A DNA stretch of 64,000 nucleotides from assembly GCF_947500655.1 (NCBI RefSeq), contig NZ_CANMSK010000007.1, positions 62,001 to 126,000 of the forward strand, written 5' to 3'. The stretch comes from an uncultured Psychrosphaera sp. (lineage in GTDB: Bacteria; Pseudomonadota; Gammaproteobacteria; Enterobacterales; Alteromonadaceae). How positions within the stretch are numbered: the first letter of the stretch is position 1; each line of letters starts with the position of its first letter. The notes under the pieces were generated by a model. That model was not told where the DNA came from. It made no database searches and saw nothing but the letters and a program-made list of their open reading frames with translations. The position numbers were made by a program, and so were the translations under genes. Below, piece after piece: positions 9,218 through 19,732 of this stretch.

Positions 9218-9736
9218 TTAAATTACATTCTTAACATTAAAATCATGAAAGGTTTTTATTTCATTAAGAGCCCATTGCACTTGTTCATCTATAGTCTTTG
9301 TTAAGTTACCCATAAATTCTACTTCAAGCAGATAGTCCTGATAATCATGGTAGCAGTCAGATACTTTAAAGGCGGCACTTTGTTGTATGTCGTCATGTAA
9401 TAACTCAAAGAAGCCACGTAAGTTTAAATTTTCATCCCACTTTTCTTTATTAAACGATATAGCAAAACGAAAGTGCAATTGGTCTTTAGACCGACCAATG
9501 CTTATGGTATTACAGTAAATGTAATTAGATAGCGTAATAGGAAAATATATAAAGGTATTTTGAGGGATGTCGCTTGCTAACAAATCCTCAACGTCATCGT
9601 AACTGAGCTCTGATTTACTGCATTCAAATATATTCAAACAAGACCAGTAATAATCATCCGGTTGAATAGCCAGCCCTTTTAATAAACGCTTGTTAAATAA
9701 TAATTCAGTAGCAACTGTCGGTTCGTGAATGTTCAT
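9218..9736 (-). CDS. Hypothetical protein, 172 aa
   Basis: Not recognised. Soluble, acidic, no signal peptide or membrane segment; aromatic-rich (DDYYWSCLNIFECS, NTFIYFPITLSNYIYCN, DCYHDYQDYLLEVEF). The ORF is supported by a good ribosome site (AAGGAACGAG just before the ATG) and codon use like its neighbours. Convergent with miaE and divergent from the polysaccharide locus, so it may mark the left border of that locus. No function offered. Confidence 0.7.
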   Translation of the reverse strand: MNIHEPTVATELLFNKRLLKGLAIQPDDYYWSCLNIFECSKSELSYDDVEDLLASDIPQNTFIYFPITLSNYIYCNTISIGRSKDQLHFRFAISFNKEKWDENLNLRGFFELLHDDIQQSAAFKVSDCYHDYQDYLLEVEFMGNLTKTIDEQVQWALNEIKTFHDFNVKNVI

Positions 9737-10065
9737 ACTCGTTCCTTGAATAGTAAATTACCGTTATAAGGGAATTGTAGAAAAGGATTATTGATTTGCA
9801 ACTTTATCTGTGTGTTTTTTGTACAGTTCGTGGTTGTGGTATATCAATTTAACGCTATAAGTATCAGTAAAATCGAATGAAAGTACTTTTACTTACAATT
9901 AATGTAACCGCTTACACAAATGCTTTAGATGATATTTTAGTCAGTTAAATAGTAAATTTATCGTTAAGTAAAATAATGGGTGCCATCTAGGTGAGAATTA
10001 GATTACAATTCTTGATTCGTTTATTTATCTATCAAGATAATGAGAAATTCAGGGACTTCATCATC
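9737..10065. promoter_or_regulatory. Upstream region of the polysaccharide locus with a LacI-type palindrome
   Basis: 329 bases between the divergent orphan gene and the SLBB export gene. At 9903-9916 lies TGTAACCGCTTACA: half-sites TGTAA/TTACA around a central CG, the form of many LacI-family operators (TGTAAnCGnTTACA) in Alteromonadales. It is about 150 bases before the chosen start of the first locus gene. No JUMPstart/ops element (GGCGGTAG) was found, so RfaH control in the enterobacterial style is not indicated. Promoter hexamers not assigned. Confidence 0.45.
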
Positions 10066-12819
10066 ATGTTTAATAGCCGTAAGAATACTAATTTAGTTAT
10101 ACTTTTTTTAGCTTTAATCTCTTTAACTAGCTTCGTTAGTACAGCACAAGTAGCGTCTACACCAACGGCGGCTCAACTTAAACAATTTCAAAGTTTACCA
10201 AAAGCCCAACAAGCAGCGCTTGCACAACAGTTTGGTATTGACATTAATTCTATCCAAGGCGGTTTGGGTGGCACTAATATGCAAGAGTTTGAAACTGTCA
10301 AACCTGAAGAACAATACTTACAAAACTCGGCTTACCCAAATGACCTTAATGGTACTAATACCGTCAATGAATTTACTGGTTCTGATTACTGGTCGGATCC
10401 AAACGAATTAAAACCATTTGGTTATGAAATGTTTGAGCGTCTGCAAGATGCTTTCTTACCTGAAGGCAGTATTCCAATTCCTAGTGACTATATAGTTGGC
10501 CCTGGTGACACACTTACAGTATCTTTTTTTGGTAAAGAGTCTTCTGAATATATGGTAACCATTAATAATAATGGTGAAATCATAATTCCAGGTTTAGACC
10601 CTATAAGCGTTGGTGGATTGACATATTCAGAATTAAAAACATTTATTTCAGATATCGTAAAAACCAAAATGATCGGTATTAAGGCTACTGTAACATTAGC
10701 TAACTTAAGAGGAATTCAAGTTTACGTTGTTGGCGATGTGAAGAAACCAGGTGCTTATCATTTATCAAGTTTATCAACTATAACCAATGCTTTATTTATA
10801 AGTGGTGGGCCAAACAAAGTTGGCTCACTAAGAAATATTCAACTTAGACGTGCGGATAAAACAATAGCAACATTAGACTTATACAAAATGTTTTCTAATG
10901 GTGACGTTAGCCAAGACTCTAGACTTCAGCAAGGTGACGTCGTTTATGTGAATGCAATTGACCAACAAGTATCAATCAATGGTGAGATTAGACGACCGGC
11001 TATATATGAAGTATTCCCTAATGAAACCGTGGCTGACCTTATTGATATGGCTGGTGGATTAAACGTGAATGCATATCCTGAATATGCGGTGCTAGCTCGA
11101 TTTGGTGAAAATTACCAACGAGATATAAAAAGAATAAATTTAAACGATAAAAAAATCACAAAGCAAAAGTTAAAAAATGGTGATGTATTTACTGTATTAC
11201 CGGTGTCTGAAAGATTAGGTCAAGTCGTTAATATTGCTGGTGCAGTATCCCGACCTAGTACTTATGGTTGGTCTGAAGGTATTACGTTATCGGATTTGAT
11301 CGTTAATCAAAATGATTTGATGGAAGTTACGGATTTAAATTATGGCCTTATCTTATCTCAAACCAAAACAGGTAATTATAAGGTAACTCAATTTAAACCA
11401 AAAGATGTTTTAAGAGGTAAAGCTCAAGTACTTAGCCCAGGAGATCTAGTTGTATTCTTAAGTAGATACGATGATAAAACCTTTTTGAATGGTGCGATGA
11501 ATAGTCATGAAGATCAACTAGGTGCACAAAACAACCAAAGGTTTACAAGTAATAACGAATCTGAATTAACAGATAAAGAGAAGAAAGAGCTAGAAGAGTT
11601 AAGAGAGTACAAAAAGATCAAAGATGAAGATAATCTTGAAGCCTTAAATGAATTTAAATCTTTAGAAGGGCTTAAAGAATTCAATTACATTTATAAAATT
11701 CAAAATGGCACTTTATTTGAAAAACAAAGTGCTCTACTTGCTACCAAACTATTGAGCAGGGACGAACTTATAAAGCCAATTATTAAATTATTATCTAATA
11801 GTTCAAACGCTGGTCAAATGGTGAAAATTGTATCCTTAACCGGACAAGTGCGTTTTCCTGGTGTATATCCAATTTCTGATAACACAACATTGGTTGACGT
11901 AATATTAGCCGGTGGTGGCTTAAAAGAGTCTGCCAACATGGTGAAAGGTGAGATCTCTCGAGTTATTGCTGATGACAGAAAAATGCTAAGTGTAAAACAT
12001 ATTAATTTTGACCTAGTGGGAGCACTTTCAGGTGTAGAAGGTAAAGATTTAATTGTTAAACCAAAAGACGTGATAAATGTATTCCAGCAAGCTAATTGGA
12101 ATGAAAATCGTAAAGTTAAAATATCTGGTGAAGTAAAATACCCAGGTGAATATACGGTTAATCAAGGTGAGAAATTATCAGAAGTACTAAAGCGAGCTGG
12201 TGGAGTAACTTCATTAGCCGATGTTAAATCAGCTTTTTTTACTCGTGAATCGTTAAGAGAATTAGAAAAGAAACAAGCTCGTGATACAGCTCGTTCGTTA
12301 AGTAAAGAGTTAGCACTTAAGTCAATATCATCTAGTTCAGTCAGTTCAGTTAATATTGGTGAAGTACAAGCTTTAGTAAGCCAATTGACTATAATTGAAG
12401 GTGTTGGTCGACTAATTATAGATTTACCTAAAATCATTAGCGATAAAACAGTTGATGTTGTTGTAGAAGACGGTGACGAGTTAATCATACCGTCAGTTAG
12501 AAATGAAGTTAACGTAATGGGTGAGGTTCAGGTTGCTACCTCTCATCTATATAACGAGAAGTGGGATACATACGACTACATTAAATCTAGTGGTGGTCTT
12601 GGAGCGCAATCGGATGAAGATAGAATATATATAGTTCGCTCAAATGGATTGGTAGATGCACTTGATACAGGTTGGTTTAGTTCAGTAACTATTAAGCCTG
12701 GAGATACTATTGTTGTGCCTCTTGATGCAGGTTACGTAGATCAATTAACCCTATGGGAAAAAGCAACATCAATTTTCTATCAGTTAACCGTTAGTTTAGC
12801 TGCACTTAATAGTTTTTAA
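10066..12819 (+). CDS. Large SLBB-domain polysaccharide export protein (OPX, WbfF-like)
   Basis: 917-aa outer-membrane polysaccharide export protein. N-terminal signal peptide (about residues 1-28, NLVILFLALISLTSFVSTAQ), then a Poly_export domain with the characteristic YIVGPGDTLTVSFFG, and then repeated SLBB domains (GDVKKPGAYHL, NGEIRRPAIYEV, AGAVSRPSTYGW, TGQVRFPGVYPI, SGEVKYPGEYTV, GEVQVATSHLY), each starting with a strand-turn G-x-V-x-x-P. This long multi-SLBB form is the class found with Wzy-dependent O-antigen/capsule loci of Vibrio (WbfF) rather than the 380-aa Wza. A coiled-coil-like charged stretch (about residues 500-530) breaks the series. The ATG at 10066 is preferred over a GTG at 9991 because only the former gives an N-terminal signal peptide. 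First gene of the locus. Confidence 0.9.
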   Translation: MFNSRKNTNLVILFLALISLTSFVSTAQVASTPTAAQLKQFQSLPKAQQAALAQQFGIDINSIQGGLGGTNMQEFETVKPEEQYLQNSAYPNDLNGTNTVNEFTGSDYWSDPNELKPFGYEMFERLQDAFLPEGSIPIPSDYIVGPGDTLTVSFFGKESSEYMVTINNNGEIIIPGLDPISVGGLTYSELKTFISDIVKTKMIGIKATVTLANLRGIQVYVVGDVKKPGAYHLSSLSTITNALFISGGPNKVGSLRNIQLRRADKTIATLDLYKMFSNGDVSQDSRLQQGDVVYVNAIDQQVSINGEIRRPAIYEVFPNETVADLIDMAGGLNVNAYPEYAVLARFGENYQRDIKRINLNDKKITKQKLKNGDVFTVLPVSERLGQVVNIAGAVSRPSTYGWSEGITLSDLIVNQNDLMEVTDLNYGLILSQTKTGNYKVTQFKPKDVLRGKAQVLSPGDLVVFLSRYDDKTFLNGAMNSHEDQLGAQNNQRFTSNNESELTDKEKKELEELREYKKIKDEDNLEALNEFKSLEGLKEFNYIYKIQNGTLFEKQSALLATKLLSRDELIKPIIKLLSNSSNAGQMVKIVSLTGQVRFPGVYPISDNTTLVDVILAGGGLKESANMVKGEISRVIADDRKMLSVKHINFDLVGALSGVEGKDLIVKPKDVINVFQQANWNENRKVKISGEVKYPGEYTVNQGEKLSEVLKRAGGVTSLADVKSAFFTRESLRELEKKQARDTARSLSKELALKSISSSSVSSVNIGEVQALVSQLTIIEGVGRLIIDLPKIISDKTVDVVVEDGDELIIPSVRNEVNVMGEVQVATSHLYNEKWDTYDYIKSSGGLGAQSDEDRIYIVRSNGLVDALDTGWFSSVTIKPGDTIVVPLDAGYVDQLTLWEKATSIFYQLTVSLAALNSF

Positions 12820-12890
12820 CTTAAGTAGTACTAAAAGTAACGAATAGTCGACAGATTAGATACATAGGTAAAACAGGTAAAATAGTATTT

Positions 12891-13871
12891 ATGGAAAATC
12901 AAAAGCAAAGTGATAGCCAAGAGTTAGCCGAGTTAAAATCTAAGCTGGTTAAATATGAAAATATGGCTAAATACGATGATGAAATAGATTTAAAGGAATT
13001 ATGGAGGGCTATTTGGCAAGGGAAATTACTAGTCATTTTTATAACCGCAATCTTTTCTATTGCTTCAGTTTTTTATGCATTATCACTTCCTGATATTTAT
13101 AAGTCAGAGGCTTTGTTGGCACCAGCGGAAGAACAAGACTCTAATTTAGGAGGGATGGCTTCACAGTTAGGTGGCTTAGCAAGCTTGGCTGGGGTTAACT
13201 TGGGTGGCGGAAAAGCCGATAAAACAACCCTCGCTTTGGAAGTGATAAAATCTCGAGCTTTTACTTTTAAATTTATTGAAAAATATGACATCACTGCAGA
13301 TTTAATGGCAGTGAAGGGCTGGGAGCTTGAGTCAAATAAACTTATATACGATGAGAGTATTTATAATCCTCATAGTAAAAAATGGCTACGCGATGTTAAA
13401 GCGCCATTAAAATCACAACCGTCTTTGCAAGAAGCTTATAAAGTACTTCAAAAGATAGTGAATGTGGAGCAAGATAAATCTAACGCTATGATAACTATAT
13501 CTGTTGAGCATTATTCACCTTATGTAGCAAAAAAATGGGTTGACTTGTTAATCTCCGCCAGTAATGAAGAAATGAAAAGTCGGGATTTATTAGAAGCAAA
13601 CAACTCAATAGCTTATTTAACTGAACAATTAGAACATACAAGAATATCTGGGCTTCAAGAGATTCTTTATCAATTAATAGAAGAACAAACAAAAACAATT
13701 ATGTTTGCTAATGTTAGAGATGAGTATATTTTAAAAACAATAGACCCAGCATTAGTGCCGGAATTAAAATCAGGACCTCAACGAGCATTGATTTGTGTTT
13801 TAGGTTTTATGTTAGGTGGTATGTTAGCTATGTTAATTATTTTAATACGCTACTTTAATAGTAAAGATTGA
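12891..13871 (+). CDS. Wzz-type chain length determinant
   Basis: 326-aa polysaccharide co-polymerase. Cytoplasmic N-terminus with the DEIDLKELWRAIWQGK segment typical of Wzz, first membrane helix about residues 49-70 (VIFITAIFSIASVFYALSLP), a large periplasmic domain with GGMASQLGGLASLAGVNLGG and coiled-coil helices, the proline-containing PELKSGPQRALI segment and a second helix about 300-320. No cytoplasmic tyrosine kinase domain, so it is the Wzz/PCP-1 form and not Wzc. It would set chain length for the Wzy product of the same locus. Confidence 0.9.
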   Translation: MENQKQSDSQELAELKSKLVKYENMAKYDDEIDLKELWRAIWQGKLLVIFITAIFSIASVFYALSLPDIYKSEALLAPAEEQDSNLGGMASQLGGLASLAGVNLGGGKADKTTLALEVIKSRAFTFKFIEKYDITADLMAVKGWELESNKLIYDESIYNPHSKKWLRDVKAPLKSQPSLQEAYKVLQKIVNVEQDKSNAMITISVEHYSPYVAKKWVDLLISASNEEMKSRDLLEANNSIAYLTEQLEHTRISGLQEILYQLIEEQTKTIMFANVRDEYILKTIDPALVPELKSGPQRALICVLGFMLGGMLAMLIILIRYFNSKD

Positions 13872-13900
13872 TCGAACTTCTTAATTTGGAACATAATTTC

Positions 13901-14962
13901 ATGCTAGAAATGTTACAACCAATGATGACTGTATTTATAATTACAGTTGTTTTAATACTAATATTAAGACCCTTAGCTAATAAATTTAATTTGGTTGATA
14001 AACCTGATGAGAGGAAGACCCATGATGGACACATTCCATTAATAGGTGGTATAGCTATTTATTTAGGGACCGCGATTACATTTCAATTGTTTGGTTTAGT
14101 AGATGAACAAACAAAAATTGTTTTGCTAGCTGGCGCATTTATTGTTTTTATTGGCATGCTTGATGATAAATATGACCTACCTGTAAGGTTTAGAATGTTA
14201 GGTCAGCTATTAGTCGCTGCATTGTTATGCTCAGGGCTCGGAGCGTATATAGAGAACCTAGGCGACTTATTTACCCTTGGTGATGTAGAACTCGGTGTTT
14301 TAGGTATACCATTCACTTACATTGCTGTTATTGCAGCTATTAATGCCTATAACATGATCGATGGTATAGATGGTTTGTTAGGTGGAATGTCGGTTATCTC
14401 TTTTGTTGGATTGGCTTATTTATTTAATGTTGCAGGAAATCAAAGTTTCACTGTTAATTCTTTAATTATTATTGGAGCAATATTTGCTTACTTAGTATTT
14501 AATATGATGAATGCTAAACAGCGTAAGTATAAAGTTTTTATGGGTGACGCTGGTTCTATGCTTATTGGTTTATATGTTATTTGGATGTTGATTATAGGCT
14601 CACAACAAACAGTTTATGGCCCTGAAAGTTTTTCTGCTGTGTTAGCCTTATTTATAGTAGGGCTACCTCTGATTGATATGGCTGCAATAATAGTAAGGCG
14701 TAAAAGAAAAGGCCAATCACCATTTAAGCCTGATAGAGACCATATGCATCATATACTGATGCGGTCTGATTTTTCAACTAAGCAAAGTTTATTAATATTA
14801 CTACTTATGTCAGTATTATTGTTAACAGTAGGGGTTTTTATAAATACTTACTTTAGCACTTTTATAGGGTTGTTATTGTTTATTGCGATATATATTTGCT
14901 ATCAGTATTTAGTTCAGAATGCTTGGCAACTTACACTGTTAATACGAAATAAGAGAAAGTGA
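13901..14962 (+). CDS. wecA: UDP-GlcNAc:undecaprenyl-phosphate GlcNAc-1-phosphate transferase (WecA-like)
   Basis: Multi-pass inner-membrane enzyme that starts the lipid-linked repeat unit. About 11 hydrophobic segments; family motifs [18 protein letters not shown] near the N-terminus, the metal-binding [32 protein letters not shown] and the cytoplasmic loop [11 protein letters not shown]. 353 aa from the ATG at 13901; an in-frame TTG at 13868 overlaps the wzz stop and would add 11 residues, less likely but possible. Tightly packed between wzz and wecB. Confidence 0.9.
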   Translation: MLEMLQPMMTVFIITVVLILILRPLANKFNLVDKPDERKTHDGHIPLIGGIAIYLGTAITFQLFGLVDEQTKIVLLAGAFIVFIGMLDDKYDLPVRFRMLGQLLVAALLCSGLGAYIENLGDLFTLGDVELGVLGIPFTYIAVIAAINAYNMIDGIDGLLGGMSVISFVGLAYLFNVAGNQSFTVNSLIIIGAIFAYLVFNMMNAKQRKYKVFMGDAGSMLIGLYVIWMLIIGSQQTVYGPESFSAVLALFIVGLPLIDMAAIIVRRKRKGQSPFKPDRDHMHHILMRSDFSTKQSLLILLLMSVLLLTVGVFINTYFSTFIGLLLFIAIYICYQYLVQNAWQLTLLIRNKRK

Positions 14963-16074
14963 TGAAAAAAATATTAGTCGTATTTGGTACTCGTCCTGAA
15001 GCAATTAAAATGGCACCTCTAGTACATGCTTTTACAAATGACCTTCGTTTTGAGGCTCGAGTCTGTGTCACTGCTCAACATAGAGAGATGTTAGATCAAG
15101 TTTTAGAATTATTTGGAATTATACCTGATTATGACTTAAATTTAATGAAGCCAGGTCAAGATTTAACAGATATTACTTGCGGAATACTCCGAGGTATTAA
15201 ACCGATATTAGCTGAATATCAACCTGATTATATTCTTGTTCATGGAGATACTGCTACGACTTTTTCTGCAACATTAGCTGCATACTTTCAACAAATTAAG
15301 GTAGGGCATGTTGAAGCAGGGTTAAGAACAGGTAATATTTACTCGCCTTGGCCAGAAGAAGGTAATCGTAAGTTAACAGGCTCAATCGCAGACTTACATT
15401 TTGCACCAACAGAAGTGTCAAAGTTAAATTTACTAAGGGAGAATGTACCTAGTAATAAGATTATTGTTACTGGAAATACAGTAATTGATGCACTGCATAG
15501 TATAGTCAAGAAACTTGAGACAAAGAATGATTTAAAGTCGTCACTTGAAGAGCAATTTAAATTTCTTGATTCTAATAAAAGATTTGTTTTGATTACTGGA
15601 CACCGACGTGAAAGTTTTGGTGGTGGATTCGAACGTATTTGTGAAGCTATTGCCAAAACAGCAAAAAAATTCCCTGAGATAGAGTTTGTCTATCCAATGC
15701 ATTTAAACCCTAATGTTAGAGAGCCAGTAAACAGGCTACTTGCTGGGTTAAATAATGTTTTCCTTATCGAACCACTTGATTATTTACCATTTGTGTATCT
15801 AATGAATAGAGCTTATATACTACTAACTGATTCTGGAGGAATTCAAGAGGAAGCTCCTTCTCTCGGCAAGCCTGTTTTAGTAATGCGTGATACAACAGAG
15901 AGGCCAGAGGCTGTAGATGCTGGAACTGTAAAATTAGTCGGGACCGATGTTGAAAAAATAGTAGCTGAACTAAGCCAGCTCTTATCGGGTGAGAAGGCGT
16001 ACAAATCGATGAGTTTTGCGCACAATCCTTACGGAGACGGTGAAGCATGTATGCGTATTTTAGACGCCCTTTAA
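14962..16074 (+). CDS. wecB: UDP-GlcNAc 2-epimerase (non-hydrolysing)
   Basis: Converts UDP-GlcNAc to UDP-ManNAc. Family marks: [55 protein letters not shown](G), [13 protein letters not shown], and [19 protein letters not shown]. 370 aa, matching WecB. The ATG at 14962 overlaps the last base of the wecA stop; a GTG one codon upstream is ignored. With the next gene it supplies UDP-ManNAcA. Confidence 0.95.
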   Translation: MKKILVVFGTRPEAIKMAPLVHAFTNDLRFEARVCVTAQHREMLDQVLELFGIIPDYDLNLMKPGQDLTDITCGILRGIKPILAEYQPDYILVHGDTATTFSATLAAYFQQIKVGHVEAGLRTGNIYSPWPEEGNRKLTGSIADLHFAPTEVSKLNLLRENVPSNKIIVTGNTVIDALHSIVKKLETKNDLKSSLEEQFKFLDSNKRFVLITGHRRESFGGGFERICEAIAKTAKKFPEIEFVYPMHLNPNVREPVNRLLAGLNNVFLIEPLDYLPFVYLMNRAYILLTDSGGIQEEAPSLGKPVLVMRDTTERPEAVDAGTVKLVGTDVEKIVAELSQLLSGEKAYKSMSFAHNPYGDGEACMRILDAL

Positions 16075-16101
16075 AATTTATTTACACTAAAAAGAATTAT
16101 T

Positions 16102-17373
16102 ATGTCATTTGAAACCATTTCAGTAATTGGCCTTGGATATATAGGTTTACCTACAGCAGCAATGTTTGCTTCCCATAAAAAGAAAGTCATCGGCGTTGAT
16201 ATTAATCAAGATGCCGTTAATACTATAAACAGGGGGCAAATTCATATTGTAGAACCGGACCTTGACAAATTAGTACATACTGCTGTTAATGAGGGGTATC
16301 TTAGAGCTACGACCACCCCCGAACCTGCCGATGCATTTTTGATCGCTGTTCCTACCCCATTTCTACCTACAGAAAATGATTCTGATATCCCGGAACCTGA
16401 CCTTAAGTTCATAGAAGCAGCTGCTAACGCAATAGCTCCAGTTCTTAAAACTGGCAACTTGGTAATACTCGAATCTACTTCTCCAGTAGGGGCTACTGAA
16501 AAAATGGCGGAATGGTTAGCGTTAGCAAGAACAGACTTAACATTCCCTCAGTCTACTGGAGAAGCTTCTGATATCCGCATTGCACATTGCCCAGAACGGG
16601 TTCTCCCAGGTCATGTTATTCGCGAGTTGGTAGAGAATGATAGAGTAATCGGTGGTTTAACTGGTAAGTGTTCACAAGCGGCTGTTGAACTTTACGAGAT
16701 TTTTGTTCAAGCTGATTGTGTAATTACGAATGCTAGAACCGCCGAAATGGCCAAGTTAACTGAGAATAGTTGCCGAGATGTTCAAATAGCATTTGCAAAT
16801 GAATTATCTATTATTTGTGACAAGTTAGATATTGATGTATGGGAATTAATATCATTGGCTAATCGTCATCCAAGAATAAATATCTTGCAGCCTGGTCCAG
16901 GTGTTGGAGGTCATTGTATAGCTGTTGACCCTTGGTTTATCGTATCAAAGACACCTGATGAGGCAAAAATAATTCATACAGCTCGTATAGTTAATGACTC
17001 TAAGCCAGTGTGGATGATAGATAAAGTGAAAATGGCAATTGCTGATTTCTTATTATCAAATCCTAATAAAACAGCAAAAGACATAACTATTAGCTGTTAT
17101 GGCTTAGCATTTAAGCCAGATATTGATGATCTACGAGAAAGTCCAGCTGTGTTTATTACACAATCCATAGCTCAGATGCATGTAGGAACAGTTTTAGCTG
17201 TTGAGCCTAATGTTGATCATATACCAAAAACATTAGAGGCAATCGAATTAGTGTCGTTTGAATATGCAAGTAACAATGCTGACATACAACTTCTTCTAGT
17301 GGATCATAAGCAATTTAAACTCAGGGCTCCTACTCAAGGTGTAATAATTGATGCTAAAGGAATTTGGAGTTAA
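16102..17373 (+). CDS. wecC: UDP-N-acetyl-D-mannosamine dehydrogenase
   Basis: NAD-dependent two-step oxidation of UDP-ManNAc to UDP-ManNAcA. N-terminal Rossmann motif VIGLGYIGLPTAAMFA, the middle SPVGATEKM and HCPERVLPGHV, the catalytic-cysteine segment GVGGHCIAVDPWF, and C-terminal YGLAFKPDIDDLRESPA. 423 aa, in the WecC range. Forms a pair with wecB; the stop lies 2 bases before the next ATG. Confidence 0.95.
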   Translation: MSFETISVIGLGYIGLPTAAMFASHKKKVIGVDINQDAVNTINRGQIHIVEPDLDKLVHTAVNEGYLRATTTPEPADAFLIAVPTPFLPTENDSDIPEPDLKFIEAAANAIAPVLKTGNLVILESTSPVGATEKMAEWLALARTDLTFPQSTGEASDIRIAHCPERVLPGHVIRELVENDRVIGGLTGKCSQAAVELYEIFVQADCVITNARTAEMAKLTENSCRDVQIAFANELSIICDKLDIDVWELISLANRHPRINILQPGPGVGGHCIAVDPWFIVSKTPDEAKIIHTARIVNDSKPVWMIDKVKMAIADFLLSNPNKTAKDITISCYGLAFKPDIDDLRESPAVFITQSIAQMHVGTVLAVEPNVDHIPKTLEAIELVSFEYASNNADIQLLLVDHKQFKLRAPTQGVIIDAKGIWS

Positions 17374-17375
17374 AT

Positions 17376-18566
17376 ATGTCAACATTACTATCTTTAATCG
17401 GCAGAGAAAAAGAGCTATTTACTATTGATTTAAATCGCAATGAAAAACAATTAGAACAAGCAGTTTCTGAATCCTCATTCCTTGTTCTAGGAGGCGCTGG
17501 CTCAATAGGGCAAGCCGTTACTAAAGAAATTTTTAAACGTAATCCTAAAAAACTGCATGTTGTTGATATCAGTGAAAACAATATGGTTGAATTAGTTCGT
17601 GATATCCGGAGTTCATTTGGGTATATCGAAGGTGACTTTCAAACTTTCGCACTAGATATTGGTTCAATTGAATATGATGCTTTTATTGAAGTTGACGGCA
17701 AATATGACTATGTATTAAACCTTTCAGCGCTGAAACATGTTCGTAGTGAAAAAGATCCGTTTACATTAATGCGAATGATTGATGTAAATATTTTCAACAC
17801 TGAAAAAACTATGGTACAAGCCGCTAAAAAAGGCAGTAAAAAATACTTTTGTGTATCTACAGATAAAGCCGCAAATCCAGTAAATATGATGGGCGCTTCT
17901 AAACGTATAATGGAAATGTTTTTAATGCGTAGAAGTTTAGATATAAACATATCAACAGCTCGCTTTGCAAATGTTGCATTTTCTGATGGTTCACTACTAC
18001 ATGGTTTTAATCAACGAATTCAAAAGCAACAACCGATTGTTGCCCCAAGTGATATCAAGCGTTATTTCGTTACCCCTCAAGAGTCTGGTGAGCTGTGCTT
18101 AATGTCATGTATTTTTGGTGAAAATAGAGATGTATTTTTCCCTAAATTAAGTGAGGCCCTGCATCTAATTACTTTTGCAGACATCGCTGTTAAATATCTT
18201 AAAGATCGTGGTTTTGAACCTCATTTATGTAAAACAGAAGAAGAAGCAAGAGAGCTTGCTAAAACACTACCAGCTAAAGGTAAATGGCCATGCTTATTTA
18301 CAAAAAGTGATACAACAGGGGAAAAAGACTTTGAAGAGTTCTTTACAAATAATGAAGTGCTCGATATGGCCAGATTTAAAAATTTAGGAATTATTAAAAA
18401 TAATGCTAGTTTTCATGATGAATTATTAGTTGAGTTTGAACAACAAATTCATGGTATGAAAACAGAAAAATCATGGAGTAAAGAGAAAATTGTGAAGCTT
18501 TTCTTTAAAATGCTCCCTGACTTTGGGCATAAAGAAACTGGTAAATATCTTGATGGTAAAATGTAA
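17376..18566 (+). CDS. legB: NDP-GlcNAc 4,6-dehydratase, LegB-like
   Basis: 396-aa SDR-type dehydratase, the first dedicated step of the legionaminic-acid-type branch. Seen: FLVLGGAGSIGQAVTKEIF (nucleotide binding), VVDISENNMVEL, NLSALKHVRSEKDPF, and the active-site STDKAANPVNMMGASKR, in which Met replaces the usual catalytic Tyr, as in the FlaA1/PglF/LegB group. Start at 17376 has GGAG 6 bases upstream; an upstream TTG at 17364 is rejected. Followed directly by the aminotransferase, dehydratase-aminotransferase being the normal order. Assignment to LegB rather than PglF/PseB rests on the neighbouring genes. Confidence 0.85.
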   Translation: MSTLLSLIGREKELFTIDLNRNEKQLEQAVSESSFLVLGGAGSIGQAVTKEIFKRNPKKLHVVDISENNMVELVRDIRSSFGYIEGDFQTFALDIGSIEYDAFIEVDGKYDYVLNLSALKHVRSEKDPFTLMRMIDVNIFNTEKTMVQAAKKGSKKYFCVSTDKAANPVNMMGASKRIMEMFLMRRSLDINISTARFANVAFSDGSLLHGFNQRIQKQQPIVAPSDIKRYFVTPQESGELCLMSCIFGENRDVFFPKLSEALHLITFADIAVKYLKDRGFEPHLCKTEEEARELAKTLPAKGKWPCLFTKSDTTGEKDFEEFFTNNEVLDMARFKNLGIIKNNASFHDELLVEFEQQIHGMKTEKSWSKEKIVKLFFKMLPDFGHKETGKYLDGKM

Positions 18567-18574
18567 GAGCGATT

Positions 18575-19732
18575 ATGAATAATAAACTGATCAGTTTTGT
18601 TCGTGATGTATATAGAACGAAAGACTTTATCCCTCTTCATGCTCCTACTTTTGGTGGTAATGAAAAAACGTATGTTACTGATACTATTGAAAGCACCTTT
18701 GTATCAAGTGTTGGTAAGTATGTAGAGAGATTTGAAAAGCAAATAGAGCAATTTACCGGAAGTAGTAAAGCTGTTGCAACCGTTAATGGCACAGCTGCAT
18801 TACATACAGCGCTTTATATGGCAGGTGTTAAGCCAGGTGACTTAGTTATAACGCAAGCTCTTACTTTTGTAGCTACTTGTAATGCCTTATTTCACATGGG
18901 GGCTGAACCTATATTTGTGGATATATCAAAAGTCAGTTTGGGTTTATGTCCCAAAGCAACAGAAGAATATCTAGATACCTATGCTGTATTGAATGCAGAT
19001 GGCGTATGTATGCATAAAACAACGGGACAACGCATTACAGCTGTTGTCCCAATGCATACTTTTGGTCATCCAGTAGAGCTAGATGAACTTTTAGATGTTT
19101 GCTTAAAGTGGAACCTTGTATTAGTTGAAGATGCAGCAGAAAGCTTAGGTTCTTTTTACAAAGGTAAGCATACAGGAACACTTGGTGAATTCTCTGCCGT
19201 TAGTTTTAATGGTAATAAAATAATAACCACTGGTGGGGGAGGTATGGTTTTATGTAAGAATGTCGATGCAGGTATACATACTCGTCATATTACAACAACG
19301 GCCAAAGTACCTCATCCATATGAGTTTTATCATGATGAACCTGGATTTAATTATCGTTTACCTAATTTAAATGCAGCTTTAGGTTGTGCTCAAATGGAAG
19401 AACTCCCTTCCTTTTTAAAACAAAAAAGAATATTGGCAAATCAATATAAAAATTTGTTTATAGATAGTGATTTTGCGTTTGTAAGTGAACCCTCATATGC
19501 AGAATCTAATTATTGGTTAAATGCAGTTATTTGTCCCGATACTGAAAGCCGTAACTTATTGCTAAAAGAGACTAATGAACAAGGTATAATGACTCGTCCA
19601 ATTTGGCAGTTAATGCATCGTTTACCTATGTTTAAAAATGCTATGAGAGGCGATTTAACTCATTCTGAGTTTATTGAAGCTCATTTAATTAACTTGCCAA
19701 GTTCACCAGTAAACAATTTAGGCAAGATATAA
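18575..19732 (+). CDS. legC: PLP-dependent sugar aminotransferase, LegC-like
   Basis: 385-aa DegT/DnrJ/EryC1-family enzyme that would add the 4-amino group to the 4-keto-6-deoxy sugar from the preceding dehydratase. Family features: FVSSVGKYVERFE, ATVNGTAALHTALYMAG, VITQALTFVATCNAL, the Asp of VEDAAESLGSFYKG, the PLP lysine in FNGNKIITTGGGGM and NYRLPNLNAALGCAQ. The HIGH similarity in pattern is to the LegC group seen next to neuB-type genes. Overlaps the next gene by one base (TAATG). Confidence 0.9.
   Translation: MNNKLISFVRDVYRTKDFIPLHAPTFGGNEKTYVTDTIESTFVSSVGKYVERFEKQIEQFTGSSKAVATVNGTAALHTALYMAGVKPGDLVITQALTFVATCNALFHMGAEPIFVDISKVSLGLCPKATEEYLDTYAVLNADGVCMHKTTGQRITAVVPMHTFGHPVELDELLDVCLKWNLVLVEDAAESLGSFYKGKHTGTLGEFSAVSFNGNKIITTGGGGMVLCKNVDAGIHTRHITTTAKVPHPYEFYHDEPGFNYRLPNLNAALGCAQMEELPSFLKQKRILANQYKNLFIDSDFAFVSEPSYAESNYWLNAVICPDTESRNLLLKETNEQGIMTRPIWQLMHRLPMFKNAMRGDLTHSEFIEAHLINLPSSPVNNLGKI

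Noticed and set aside
9737..10065. JUMPstart/ops element for RfaH
   Set aside because: The GGCGGTAG core was looked for upstream of the export gene and not found. The GCGGTAGGG in the 36.5 and 42.1 kb repeats belongs to the repeat units and has no operon of that type behind it.
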